From Ignavibacteria bacterium (lineage in GTDB: Bacteria; Bacteroidota; Ignavibacteria; Ignavibacteriales; Melioribacteraceae), in assembly GCA_027347545.1 (NCBI GenBank), contig DAIEQT010000404.1:1-8955 (forward strand): a DNA stretch of 8,955 nt, written 5' to 3'. Each line of letters starts with the position of its first letter. The first letter of the stretch is position 1. A program made the translations under genes and the position numbers. This document shows positions 1 through 6,067 of this stretch, in pieces. The notes beneath the pieces were generated by a model. The model did not search any database. It saw only the letters and a program-made list of their open reading frames with translations, and had not been told where the DNA came from.

Positions 1-2013
1 CTTCCCGGCTTCAATCAACACTTCTTCTTGTGAGTATAAATAGTTTCCGAAATCTGCCGAAGATATTTCTTTTGTATCAACAATCGCAGAAAAATCCTTC
101 AGAAAACTTGATGTAACAGTTTCTTTGCTAGCATCACTCTGATGATAGCTTAGGAAAAGTTTTTTCCGCCAACTGCAAAGTGCACGGTAATACAAATAGC
201 GCTCTTCCGTCTGATGAATGAACGCTTGCTTCTTGTACGAACCGGAGAAAAAGATCTCGGGATTAAAACGTGTAGGCAAAATTCCATCGCACAATCCGCC
301 GATGAAAAGGTAATCAAACTGTAAGCCGCGGATTTCATCAAGTGAGGTAACAAGCACGCCGTAATCGGATTTCTCTTTCACATTGAAGCGCGCCCAGCCA
401 CAAGCGGTTCTTATCTGCTCCATAAAAAAGCTAAGCGAAAATTTCTTTTCGCCGCCAAACTCTTCTTTCATAAGCTCGAAAATTTCATCGGTAACATTAA
501 GCAACTCAGCAACGGCACGAACATTTTTCTCTTTTTCTTCACCAATGTTCAAAACGTTGTAAGCGAGATTGGAATCAACAATAAAGCCGGATAATTTCTT
601 TGCGAACTCCTCAACCGTCATTTTTTGTTCGAATGGTTTCAAAGTTTCAACAAGTTTTAGAATATCTTTCTTTGCCTTCTCAAGCTTGTTTCTGCTGCCG
701 GAAAGATCATCCTCATCGCCGGAGTGAGAGAGATTAGCCAGCGCATCGTTAATACTGCTTAACCAGTTTTCCTTTCCGGAAATTATTTTATGCTCTGAGG
801 CAATGCGGTAAAGATTAGCTGTATCAATTCCTTTGGTGTTAATAAATCCACTGTTGAGTGCACGGAAAATGTTTTTGAAATAGTAATCGCTATCAGCGAC
901 TTCAAGAAAGTTTATAAGTGCAATTGTTGGTGCCGAATTTTGAAGCAGCGTGCGGTCTGTAAGATTAAAGGGCAAGCCAACCTTTGTGAAAATATCTTTT
1001 ACGATTGAAGAGTAATCTTGAACAAGGTTAAATGCTACACAGATTTTATGCGGCTCTGTTTTTTCTTCAAGCAGAATTGTCTTTATCTGCTTAGCTATAA
1101 GCTCAATTTCGCTTTCCTTGCTTTGTCCGCAAATAACCGACGGCGGAATGGGAAGTTTCTTTTTCACATTTGGCGAGCGAACCTTGAACAGTTTCTCCCG
1201 GATCAGTTTGTGGAACTCATTCATATCCGGCACACGCTGATCTTTAATCTCTGCAAAGCCGGTTGTTTCAAGCTGCTCAAAAGTTTTTTGAAGATGCGCA
1301 AAGAGAAAATCATTCTCCGGTTGGTAATCAATCGAGGCAAATAGTTTTGCCGAGTGTGAAAGCTCGTTAATAATTTCTATTTCCGGTTTGGCAAATTCGC
1401 TAAAGCCGTCTATAAAAATGTAATCAACAGCACCATAAATTTTGCTGAAGTTCTGTGCGAATTCTTCCGGCTCAACTTTCAGAAGCTCACCATAAATATC
1501 TCCAAGATCATACGAGCGTAACTTCAAACATTTATCTTGGTAAGCTTTGTAGATGTCGGCAATATCAAGCGCTTTGTTTTTTTCCGAACCGGATAGCTTT
1601 TCAGCTTCAGCAGCAAGTGTTTCCGGAGAAATTCCCTGCCGTTTATATTCAATAATTACATTTCTAATCTTATCAAGCGTACCGGCTGGAATGTCTTCCC
1701 GGTACAACGATAGATATCTAAACTTTGTCTTTGCAGAAATCTGCCGGATGAAAACCGACGAAGCCGCCTCGCTGATTGGGTGAAACGGTTTTATCTCACT
1801 CAAAAGTTTGGATGTAATTGTGGAAAGAGTTTCAATTTTAATTTGATGCGCTGCAAAGTTTGGCATTAGAGAAATTATTTCTTTCTTCAGCGTTCTTGTT
1901 TTGCGGTTCGTTGGAACGATGAAAAGGATTTCGTCAATCGCACCGGATGAAATTTTCTCATTTACTATTTCATCAATATCAATTGCTTTTATTTTTTCTT
2001 TGGTAAGAATCAT
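1..2013 (-). CDS. AddB/RecB-like helicase-exonuclease subunit (PD-(D/E)XK nuclease family), C-terminus beyond window
   Basis: Reading leftwards from an ATG at 2013, the frame stays open for 671 codons to the window edge with no stop, so the 3' part is missing. The translation resembles AddB-type subunits of double-strand-break-processing helicase-nucleases. It has an N-terminal VPTNR motif (residues 33-37) after a hydrophobic strand, the motif IFIDGFSEF near residue 200, and late in the visible part VLVTSLDEIRGLQFDYLFIGG followed by CDGILP, typical of helicase motifs V-VI. Next comes EERYLYYRAL, also typical. No Walker A GKT is visible in the N-terminus, as in AddB forms whose helicase site is degenerate. 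The expected C-terminal nuclease domain with its iron-sulfur cysteines would lie left of base 1. The start overlaps the CYTH gene stop by ATGA (2010-2013), which implies translational coupling. The family assignment is from recognised motifs. Pairing with an AddA partner outside the window is inference. Confidence 0.78.
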   Translation of the reverse strand, partial: MILTKEKIKAIDIDEIVNEKISSGAIDEILFIVPTNRKTRTLKKEIISLMPNFAAHQIKIETLSTITSKLLSEIKPFHPISEAASSVFIRQISAKTKFRYLSLYREDIPAGTLDKIRNVIIEYKRQGISPETLAAEAEKLSGSEKNKALDIADIYKAYQDKCLKLRSYDLGDIYGELLKVEPEEFAQNFSKIYGAVDYIFIDGFSEFAKPEIEIINELSHSAKLFASIDYQPENDFLFAHLQKTFEQLETTGFAEIKDQRVPDMNEFHKLIREKLFKVRSPNVKKKLPIPPSVICGQSKESEIELIAKQIKTILLEEKTEPHKICVAFNLVQDYSSIVKDIFTKVGLPFNLTDRTLLQNSAPTIALINFLEVADSDYYFKNIFRALNSGFINTKGIDTANLYRIASEHKIISGKENWLSSINDALANLSHSGDEDDLSGSRNKLEKAKKDILKLVETLKPFEQKMTVEEFAKKLSGFIVDSNLAYNVLNIGEEKEKNVRAVAELLNVTDEIFELMKEEFGGEKKFSLSFFMEQIRTACGWARFNVKEKSDYGVLVTSLDEIRGLQFDYLFIGGLCDGILPTRFNPEIFFSGSYKKQAFIHQTEERYLYYRALCSWRKKLFLSYHQSDASKETVTSSFLKDFSAIVDTKEISSADFGNYLYSQEEVLIEAGK

Positions 2014-2507
2014 TTCTTCAATATCAAATTTCTGTACGAGGCACGAATCTGCTCGTGGTTTTCAATTCCAAGCATGTGCTTCACAAAATTGAATCTTCGC
2101 GTCGCATCACTTTTACCAGCCATGAGCAAAGTTTCCAGCTCAAGAAAGTTACCTAATCCTTTTACTTCATCAAGATGAACGCGGGTGTTATCGTACAGAT
2201 AGAGTTTGCGCTTCTTTTCTACAACGGCTTCAATATTAAGAATGCTTTCCAAATATTTTTCCGGATTCTTCCCGCGCAAATCCAGTAATTCGTAATTGCT
2301 CCATCGTTTTCCCTTTTCATCACGCAAATATTTTATCAAAGTAAAAGACTTTCCTTCAATCCGGAGTTTCAGTAAACCGCTTTTCGTTTTGTAGTAAACG
2401 TCTTTCTGTTTCAAAATTCCTTTAAATTCCGCCCCATTCTTTTTCAATGCTGATTCGATTTGTTTATGTGAGGTGACTTTAATTTTTAGTTCAAGATTTA
2501 GCGGCAT
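2010..2507 (-). CDS. CYTH-domain protein (class IV adenylate cyclase / triphosphatase-like)
   Basis: This 165-aa protein begins MPLNLELKIKV, close to the usual NIEIKARV opening of CYTH proteins. The ExExK signature is incomplete: N4 stands where the first Glu is usual, with E6 and K8 retained. Other CYTH tunnel residues visible are LKLR (R48), K59 in TLIKY, HLDEVKGLG (111-119) and FLELE (121-125). CYTH enzymes form a beta tunnel that binds triphosphates with divalent metals. Members include class IV adenylate cyclases, thiamine triphosphatase and inorganic triphosphatase, and sequence alone does not say which activity applies here. The length fits the small single-domain group. The ATG at 2507 is preceded by AGGAAAG about 7 nt upstream. 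The gene is promoter-proximal in a two-gene minus-strand unit with the AddB-like gene, overlapping it by 4 bp. A link to DNA repair is not established. Confidence 0.85.
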   Translation of the reverse strand: MPLNLELKIKVTSHKQIESALKKNGAEFKGILKQKDVYYKTKSGLLKLRIEGKSFTLIKYLRDEKGKRWSNYELLDLRGKNPEKYLESILNIEAVVEKKRKLYLYDNTRVHLDEVKGLGNFLELETLLMAGKSDATRRFNFVKHMLGIENHEQIRASYRNLILKK

Positions 2508-2544
2508 AACTAAACTTTCCTACCCTTTTTGCTGTTAAATAAAT

Positions 2545-2558
2545 GATAAAATTTTATC
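2545..2558. promoter_or_regulatory. 14-bp perfect palindrome in divergent intergenic region (possible operator)
   Basis: GATAAAATTTTATC reads the same on both strands. It lies about midway between the CYTH start (2507) and the beta-barrel protein start (2621), where promoters for both directions should be. The symmetry is directly visible. A role as a binding site for a dimeric regulator is inference, and AT-rich palindromes also arise by chance. Confidence 0.3.
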
Positions 2559-2561
2559 CCG

Positions 2562-2589
2562 TTGATTTTTACAAAAGAATCTATATCTT
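2562..2589 (+). promoter_or_regulatory. Candidate sigma-70-like promoter for the beta-barrel protein operon
   Basis: TTGATT at 2562-2567 and TATCTT at 2584-2589 are separated by 16 bp. Transcription would begin near 2596, leaving about a 25-nt leader that contains AAAAGGA (2606-2612) at a good distance from the ATG at 2621. The match is modest and promoter consensus varies in this phylum, so confidence is low. Confidence 0.3.
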
Positions 2590-2620
2590 TCTATAGAAGC
2601 TTAGCAAAAGGAAATTAAAG

Positions 2621-3265
2621 ATGAAAGTGTTTACAGCAGCAGCGCTTCTGCTTTTCAGCAGTTTTTTAACGGCGCAACAGATTGGACAGTTTGCACCAGA
2701 TAAGGCACCTATCTCTTTTCCATCAAACAGTTGGGGTGCAGACATTATGTTCGGCGAAGGTGGTTTTGGTTTAGGCACATTTTATAAAAGAGCTATCACA
2801 AAAGATATTACAGGCTTTATTGATCTATCAATTTCCGAAACAAAAGATGATAGAGAAATAGAATACTATGATCCTTACTATGGCACCTCCTACTCGCCTT
2901 TCAAAGTTAACCGGTCTTTACTCGTGCCGCTTAATTTTGGTGCGCAAATAAGATTATTTGATGAAGTCCTAAGCGAAAATTTACGTCCGTATGTTATGGC
3001 TGGCGTAGGTCCAACTTTTGTTGTAACTACACCGTACGAGGAAGAATTTTTCAGTTCTTTTAAGTATGCTAAAATGCACTATGCGGCTGGCGGATATGTA
3101 GGCTTTGGCGCTTATTTCGGCGAAAGCACTTCCAACTTAATTGGAATTAATGTGCGTTATTACTACACACATTTATTTGGTGGTGGCATCGAAAATTTAG
3201 TTGGTCAGTTCCGTAATAACTTCGGACATTTTTATTTATCTCTAAATGTTGGGATTATGTATTGA
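2621..3265 (+). CDS. Outer-membrane beta-barrel protein with signal peptide
   Basis: This 214-aa protein has a clear N-terminal signal peptide: MK, then a hydrophobic Ala/Leu/Phe stretch ending FLTA-QQ, so cleavage near residue 18 is likely. The mature part is rich in Gly and aromatic residues in alternating amphipathic strands such as GGFGLGTFYKRA, RPYVMAGVGPTFVV, YAAGGYVGFGAYFG and LIGINVRYYYTHLFGG. It ends LSLNVGIMY with a terminal aromatic, as is usual for outer-membrane barrels handled by the BAM machinery. About eight strands are plausible, as in OmpW/OmpX-size barrels, but no specific family is recognised. An acidic, tyrosine-rich segment (EIEYYDPYYG, about residues 79-88) may be a surface loop. 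The start is supported by AAAAGGA 8 nt upstream. The stop TGA overlaps the start of the next gene, so the two are translated as a unit. Confidence 0.8.
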   Translation: MKVFTAAALLLFSSFLTAQQIGQFAPDKAPISFPSNSWGADIMFGEGGFGLGTFYKRAITKDITGFIDLSISETKDDREIEYYDPYYGTSYSPFKVNRSLLVPLNFGAQIRLFDEVLSENLRPYVMAGVGPTFVVTTPYEEEFFSSFKYAKMHYAAGGYVGFGAYFGESTSNLIGINVRYYYTHLFGGGIENLVGQFRNNFGHFYLSLNVGIMY

Positions 3266-3954
3266 AAAAAGAGCTTGCAAAATTTAACGGATTCAGCAAA
3301 GGGACATTTTCTTTCTTTGCTGACCTAGAAAAAAATAATAACGTTGAGTGGTTTCATAAGAACAAAGAGCGTTACCAAAATTTTGTTGTTGAACCAACAA
3401 AGGCATTTATAACAGAACTTGCCCCATTTTTGAACCGGCTGAATCCGGCAATAAGAACAGAACCAAAGTTTAATGAAACAATCATGCGCATAAATAAGGA
3501 TATGCGATTTGCCAAAGGCGATCCTTACAGAAATTATTGGCTCATTCACTTTGGCAGATTCAAATTAGACAGCGAATTCTTTCTGTACTTTGAAGCCGGT
3601 TCTTCGGACATGGGAATTTTTCTTAACAGAACTAAAGAAGAAAAACTTTACTTCCGGCAAAATTTAGAAAAGTATAAAAAAGAAATCCGCGAGGTTTGTG
3701 CTAAGTATAAGATAAATGGAAATTATTCACTTCATTACTTTGAAAAGATGTCAACAATAAAATTGTTTGGCAAGTTTGATGCGGAAAAGCATTTAGACAA
3801 ATTTTACGATTACGATATGTTTCTGCTTCCAAGTGTTAAGCATGTCCCCACAAAAATTCTTTACTCGGAAAACATTGTTATCGAAATGATAAAGATGATT
3901 TCCCGGCTGTATCCGCTTTACTGCTTTGCAATTTCCCCCCAGCCGTTAAAATAA
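3262..3954 (+). CDS. DUF2461 family protein (TIGR02453-like)
   Basis: This 230-aa protein starts at TTG 3262, which overlaps the preceding stop as TTGA. The next in-frame Met is residue 75, inside the conserved core, so the TTG start is well supported. Family hallmarks are FSKGTFSFFADLEKNN (11-26), the EWF..NK..Y segment (29-38), VEPTKAFI (43-50), and MRINKDMRFAKGDPYRNYW (75-93), which matches the family's rIyRDtRFskDK-PYK core. The usual length is about 220 aa, so this looks complete. The family has no established biochemical function that I know of. No signal peptide or membrane segment is visible, so a cytoplasmic location is expected. Coupling to an outer-membrane protein gene is a visible fact; any functional link is inference. 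Confidence 0.85.
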   Translation: MKKELAKFNGFSKGTFSFFADLEKNNNVEWFHKNKERYQNFVVEPTKAFITELAPFLNRLNPAIRTEPKFNETIMRINKDMRFAKGDPYRNYWLIHFGRFKLDSEFFLYFEAGSSDMGIFLNRTKEEKLYFRQNLEKYKKEIREVCAKYKINGNYSLHYFEKMSTIKLFGKFDAEKHLDKFYDYDMFLLPSVKHVPTKILYSENIVIEMIKMISRLYPLYCFAISPQPLK

Positions 3955-4001
3955 TTACAAAGGTTTGAAGATGAGTTTGGAGAAGTAGTGTAAAGCAATT
4001 A

Positions 4002-4077
4002 GGATTTACGATTTACGATTCGGGAATTATGAATTGTCTTTTAAATCCCAAATCCAAATTCGTAATTCCTAAATCCC
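4002..4077. repeat. Heptamer-built inverted repeat between convergent genes
   Basis: The left arm consists of five contiguous 7-mers (4003-4037): GATTTAC, GATTTAC, GATTCGG, GAATTAT, GAATTGT. A 5-nt spacer CTTTT follows, then five more 7-mers (4043-4077): AAATCCC, AAATCCA, AATTCGT, AATTCCT, AAATCCC. The arms pair in a single register (i + j = 8078). By hand count 25 of 35 positions are Watson-Crick, including a 7-bp block GGATTTA/TAAATCC at the base. Mismatches recur exactly every 7 nt (4012, 4019, 4026, 4033). It ends 1 base before the stop codon of the minus-strand redoxin gene and begins about 47 bp after the DUF2461 stop. It may act as a bidirectional terminator or be a dispersed genomic repeat. 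The structure is seen; the function is inferred. Confidence 0.75.
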
Positions 4078-4078
4078 T

Positions 4079-4615
4079 TCATTTCCACTTTATCGTGCAG
4101 CCAATTGTAAACGTTTCCGGAACTGAGATTGACTTTCCGGCAAGGAGCTCATCAATAGCGTTTCTCAAATACTTGGAACGGACGCTTTGCTCATCTTGCC
4201 AGTTGTCATCAATCTTGCCATGGAAAACAAGTTTCTGTCCCTCATCAAAAAGAAACACTTCCGGCGTATGAGTTGCGCCATAGGCTTTTGCCACTTCTTG
4301 GTCAGCATCCCGCAAATATGGGAAGTTAAATTCTTTACTTACAGCGCGCTTTTTCATTTCCGCAAATGAATCATCAGGATATTGCACATCATCATTACTG
4401 CTGATTGCAACTACTTGAAGTTCGGCTGAGTAATCCTTCTGAATTTGCTTAATCCTTTCTTCGTACGCCTGCACATAGGGGCAATGATTGCAGCTGAAAA
4501 CCACAATAAAAGCTTTCTTCCCGCTGAATGAATTCAATGAATAATATTTTCCGTTAGTAGCTTCAAGATTAAATTCCGGCGCTTTAGAACCAATTGATAA
4601 AGTTGAGGTTGCCAT
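4079..4615 (-). CDS. Peroxiredoxin-like / thioredoxin-fold protein with CNHC active site
   Basis: This 178-aa redoxin has a thioredoxin fold. It shows the APEFNLEATNGK opening (12-23), a beta strand AFIVVF (35-40), then CNHCPYV (42-48) with a CxxC active site (C42, C45). The likely cis-proline lies in THTPEV (P118), and the C-terminus is GCTIKW (172-177). The CNHCPYV plus terminal GCxIKW combination is typical of the PRX-like 1 group, which resembles peroxiredoxins but carries a thioredoxin-type CxxC. A thiol-disulfide or peroxide-related role is likely, but the substrate is unknown. No signal peptide is visible, so it is probably cytoplasmic, unlike many TlpA/ResA homologues. The ATG at 4615 has GGAG about 5 nt upstream. 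It stands alone on the minus strand, convergent with the DUF2461 gene and divergent from the M14 peptidase gene. Confidence 0.88.
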   Translation of the reverse strand: MATSTLSIGSKAPEFNLEATNGKYYSLNSFSGKKAFIVVFSCNHCPYVQAYEERIKQIQKDYSAELQVVAISSNDDVQYPDDSFAEMKKRAVSKEFNFPYLRDADQEVAKAYGATHTPEVFLFDEGQKLVFHGKIDDNWQDEQSVRSKYLRNAIDELLAGKSISVPETFTIGCTIKWK

Positions 4616-4643
4616 TTCTTCTCCAATATGTTTTCTTGCTTTT

Positions 4644-4730
4644 TTAGCGTCTTTGTGACTCTGCGGCTAACAAAAAGATTGTTCACCGCGAAGACCTGCC
4701 TGCCGACAAGGCAGGCGCTAAGATACAGAG
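4644..4730. repeat. Intergenic repeat element of GCG/AAG-type oligomers with imperfect dyad
   Basis: The 186-bp gap between divergent genes holds a distinctive tract. On the left is TAGCGTCTTTGTGACTCTGC then GGCTAA (4645-4670). On the right is CACCGCGAAG (4684-4693) and, after a nested hairpin, CGCTAAGATACAGAG (4716-4730). The right part, read on the minus strand, is a variant of the left part, so the two flank an AT-rich centre (4671-4683) as an imperfect inverted repeat. It is non-coding in appearance and has the look of a dispersed intergenic repeat. Copy number cannot be judged from one window. Confidence 0.55.
4698..4716. repeat. Small palindromic hairpin nested inside the intergenic repeat
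   Basis: GCCTGCC (4698-4704) and GGCAGGC (4710-4716) form a 7-bp GC-rich stem with the 5-nt loop GACAA. CCTGCC at 4695-4700 gives an alternative pairing. It interrupts what would otherwise read CACCGCGAAG-GCGCTAAGA, so it looks like a mobile REP-like unit inserted in an older repeat. No T-tract follows on either strand, so it is not a typical terminator. Confidence 0.6.
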
Positions 4731-4750
4731 TATAACCAAATTAATTCTGA

Positions 4751-4780
4751 TTGTAAGTTGTATTTTAGAAGCATTAAAAT
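4751..4780 (+). promoter_or_regulatory. Candidate promoter for the M14 peptidase gene
   Basis: TTGTAA (4751-4756) and TAAAAT (4775-4780) have an 18-bp spacer. Transcription would begin about 15 nt before the TTG start at 4802, and the leader contains GGAGAG (4793-4798), a good ribosome binding site that helps fix that start. The boxes are approximate matches only. Confidence 0.35.
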
Positions 4781-4801
4781 CAAATCTTAGCCGGAGAGCA
4801 A

Positions 4802-6004
4802 TTGAAAAAGGAATTACTAAACGAACTATTTGAAAGTTACAATGATTACAAAGCCACCAGCATCCGTTCCGATTTTATTACACATCAAGAGCTGAAAGAC
4901 AAGATCACCTTGCTCAAACAAAACAGCTTATTCACTGTTGAACAAATCGGCAAATCTATTGAGCGAAGGGAAATCTATTCTATAAAGCTTGGTAAAGGGA
5001 AAACTAAAGTTTTGGCTTGGTCGCAGATGCATGGCGATGAACCAACCGCTACTACAGCTCTGTTTGATCTATTTAGTTTTCTTTCTGCAAACGATTCGTT
5101 TGATTCATTACGGAATTCAATCCTTCAGAACTCAGAAATTCATTTCATTCCGATGATGAATCCGGATGGCGCGGCTCGCTACCAGCGCGAGAATGCGTTT
5201 AACATTGATTTGAACCGCGATGCATTGCGTTTCCAATCGGATGAGTCTCAACTACTTTGGAAGTACACAGAAAAGTTTAAACCGGAGTTTGGTTTTAATC
5301 TACACGATCAAAATAGTTATTACACAGCCGGGCGCTCAAACAATCCCTCTGCAATTTCACTTCTCGCGCCGCCAATGGATCATGTAAAGAGCATTAATTA
5401 CACACGCGAAAAAAGCATGCAGGTAATTTTGAAAATTCGTGAAGCGCTCGAGCAATTTATTCCCGGACAAATTGCACGCTACAGCGATGACTACGAACCG
5501 CGCGCTTTTGGCGATAATCTTACACGAGCTGGGATTGGTGAAATTTTAATCGAGTCCGGTTTTTATAGAAACGATTACAATAAGGATTTTGTAAGAAAGC
5601 TGAATTTCATTTCGTTGCTGGCAGCTTTCGAAACAATTATTGAGAAAGATTACGAAAAACTATTCTATGCAGATTACTTCGAAATTCCGGGGAACATGCA
5701 AATGCTTTTCGATCTTCTTCTCCGAAATCTAAAACTCGAATTCAACGGAAGAAATTTTATAGTTGATGTTGGCATCAACCGAACAAAAAAATATAATTTG
5801 CAGAAACTAGAGTTTTACTATGAAGGTACAATTGCTGAGCTTGGAGATCTTTCTGTTTTCTATGGAATTGAAGAAGAGAACTTGGAAGGATATTCAATTC
5901 AATCTGAAAGTGAATTAAAGGTTGATGAGCCGGCAAATTTTCAAATCATTAAAGATGGCGAGACCAAATATGAAGTAGTGAACGGTTTTCTAAAGAGTCG
6001 TTAG
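4802..6004 (+). CDS. M14 family zinc carboxypeptidase-type metallopeptidase
   Basis: This 400-aa protein starts at TTG 4802 behind GGAG. The M14 active site is complete. Zinc ligands are H77 and E80 in the HGDE motif, and H168 in NLHDQ. NPDG (120-123) and DLNRD (136-140) supply the substrate-binding Asn/Arg pair. E251 in IESG is the likely catalytic general base. The catalytic domain spans about residues 45-285. Residues about 290-400 form a less conserved C-terminal region, probably beta-rich. There is no signal peptide or T9SS tail, so a cytoplasmic enzyme is expected, perhaps trimming peptides or acting on amino-acylated or murein-derived compounds; the substrate cannot be read from sequence. 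It is probably monocistronic, since a 63-bp gap precedes the sigma-factor gene. The usual family catalytic core is about 300 aa, so this looks full length. Confidence 0.9.
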   Translation: MKKELLNELFESYNDYKATSIRSDFITHQELKDKITLLKQNSLFTVEQIGKSIERREIYSIKLGKGKTKVLAWSQMHGDEPTATTALFDLFSFLSANDSFDSLRNSILQNSEIHFIPMMNPDGAARYQRENAFNIDLNRDALRFQSDESQLLWKYTEKFKPEFGFNLHDQNSYYTAGRSNNPSAISLLAPPMDHVKSINYTREKSMQVILKIREALEQFIPGQIARYSDDYEPRAFGDNLTRAGIGEILIESGFYRNDYNKDFVRKLNFISLLAAFETIIEKDYEKLFYADYFEIPGNMQMLFDLLLRNLKLEFNGRNFIVDVGINRTKKYNLQKLEFYYEGTIAELGDLSVFYGIEEENLEGYSIQSESELKVDEPANFQIIKDGETKYEVVNGFLKSR

Positions 6005-6067
6005 TCTTAATTACCAACAAGTTGGAAGCAAATTAATTAACTTTGCCTTAGAATTAAATTGAATTAA

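Noticed and set aside
150..353. Open frame of 67 aa on the minus strand inside the AddB-like gene
   Set aside because: It lies in another frame within a long, motif-supported coding region and resembles no family.
1018..1344. Plus-strand frame of 108 aa
   Set aside because: It is entirely antisense to the AddB-like gene, has cysteine- and phenylalanine-rich shadow-like composition and has no ribosome binding site.
1455..2092. Three plus-strand frames at 1455-1655, 1553-1783 and 1901-2092
   Set aside because: All are antisense to the AddB-like and CYTH genes, overlap one another or lie in tandem, and show no protein-like motifs.
4002..4077. CRISPR-like array
   Set aside because: The units are contiguous 7-mers with no spacers and an inverted arrangement, so it is not a CRISPR.
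4029..4369. Plus-strand frames of 80 and 60 aa
   Set aside because: They are antisense to the redoxin gene, and the first begins inside the heptamer repeat.
4698..4716. Intrinsic terminator for a gene on either side
   Set aside because: No T-tract follows on either strand, and the genes on both sides point away from it.
6022..6054. TTGGAA ... TAGAAT as a promoter of the sigma operon
   Set aside because: The spacer is 21 bp, too long. A SigR-like GGAAx-N18-GTT reading also fails at the -10 position.
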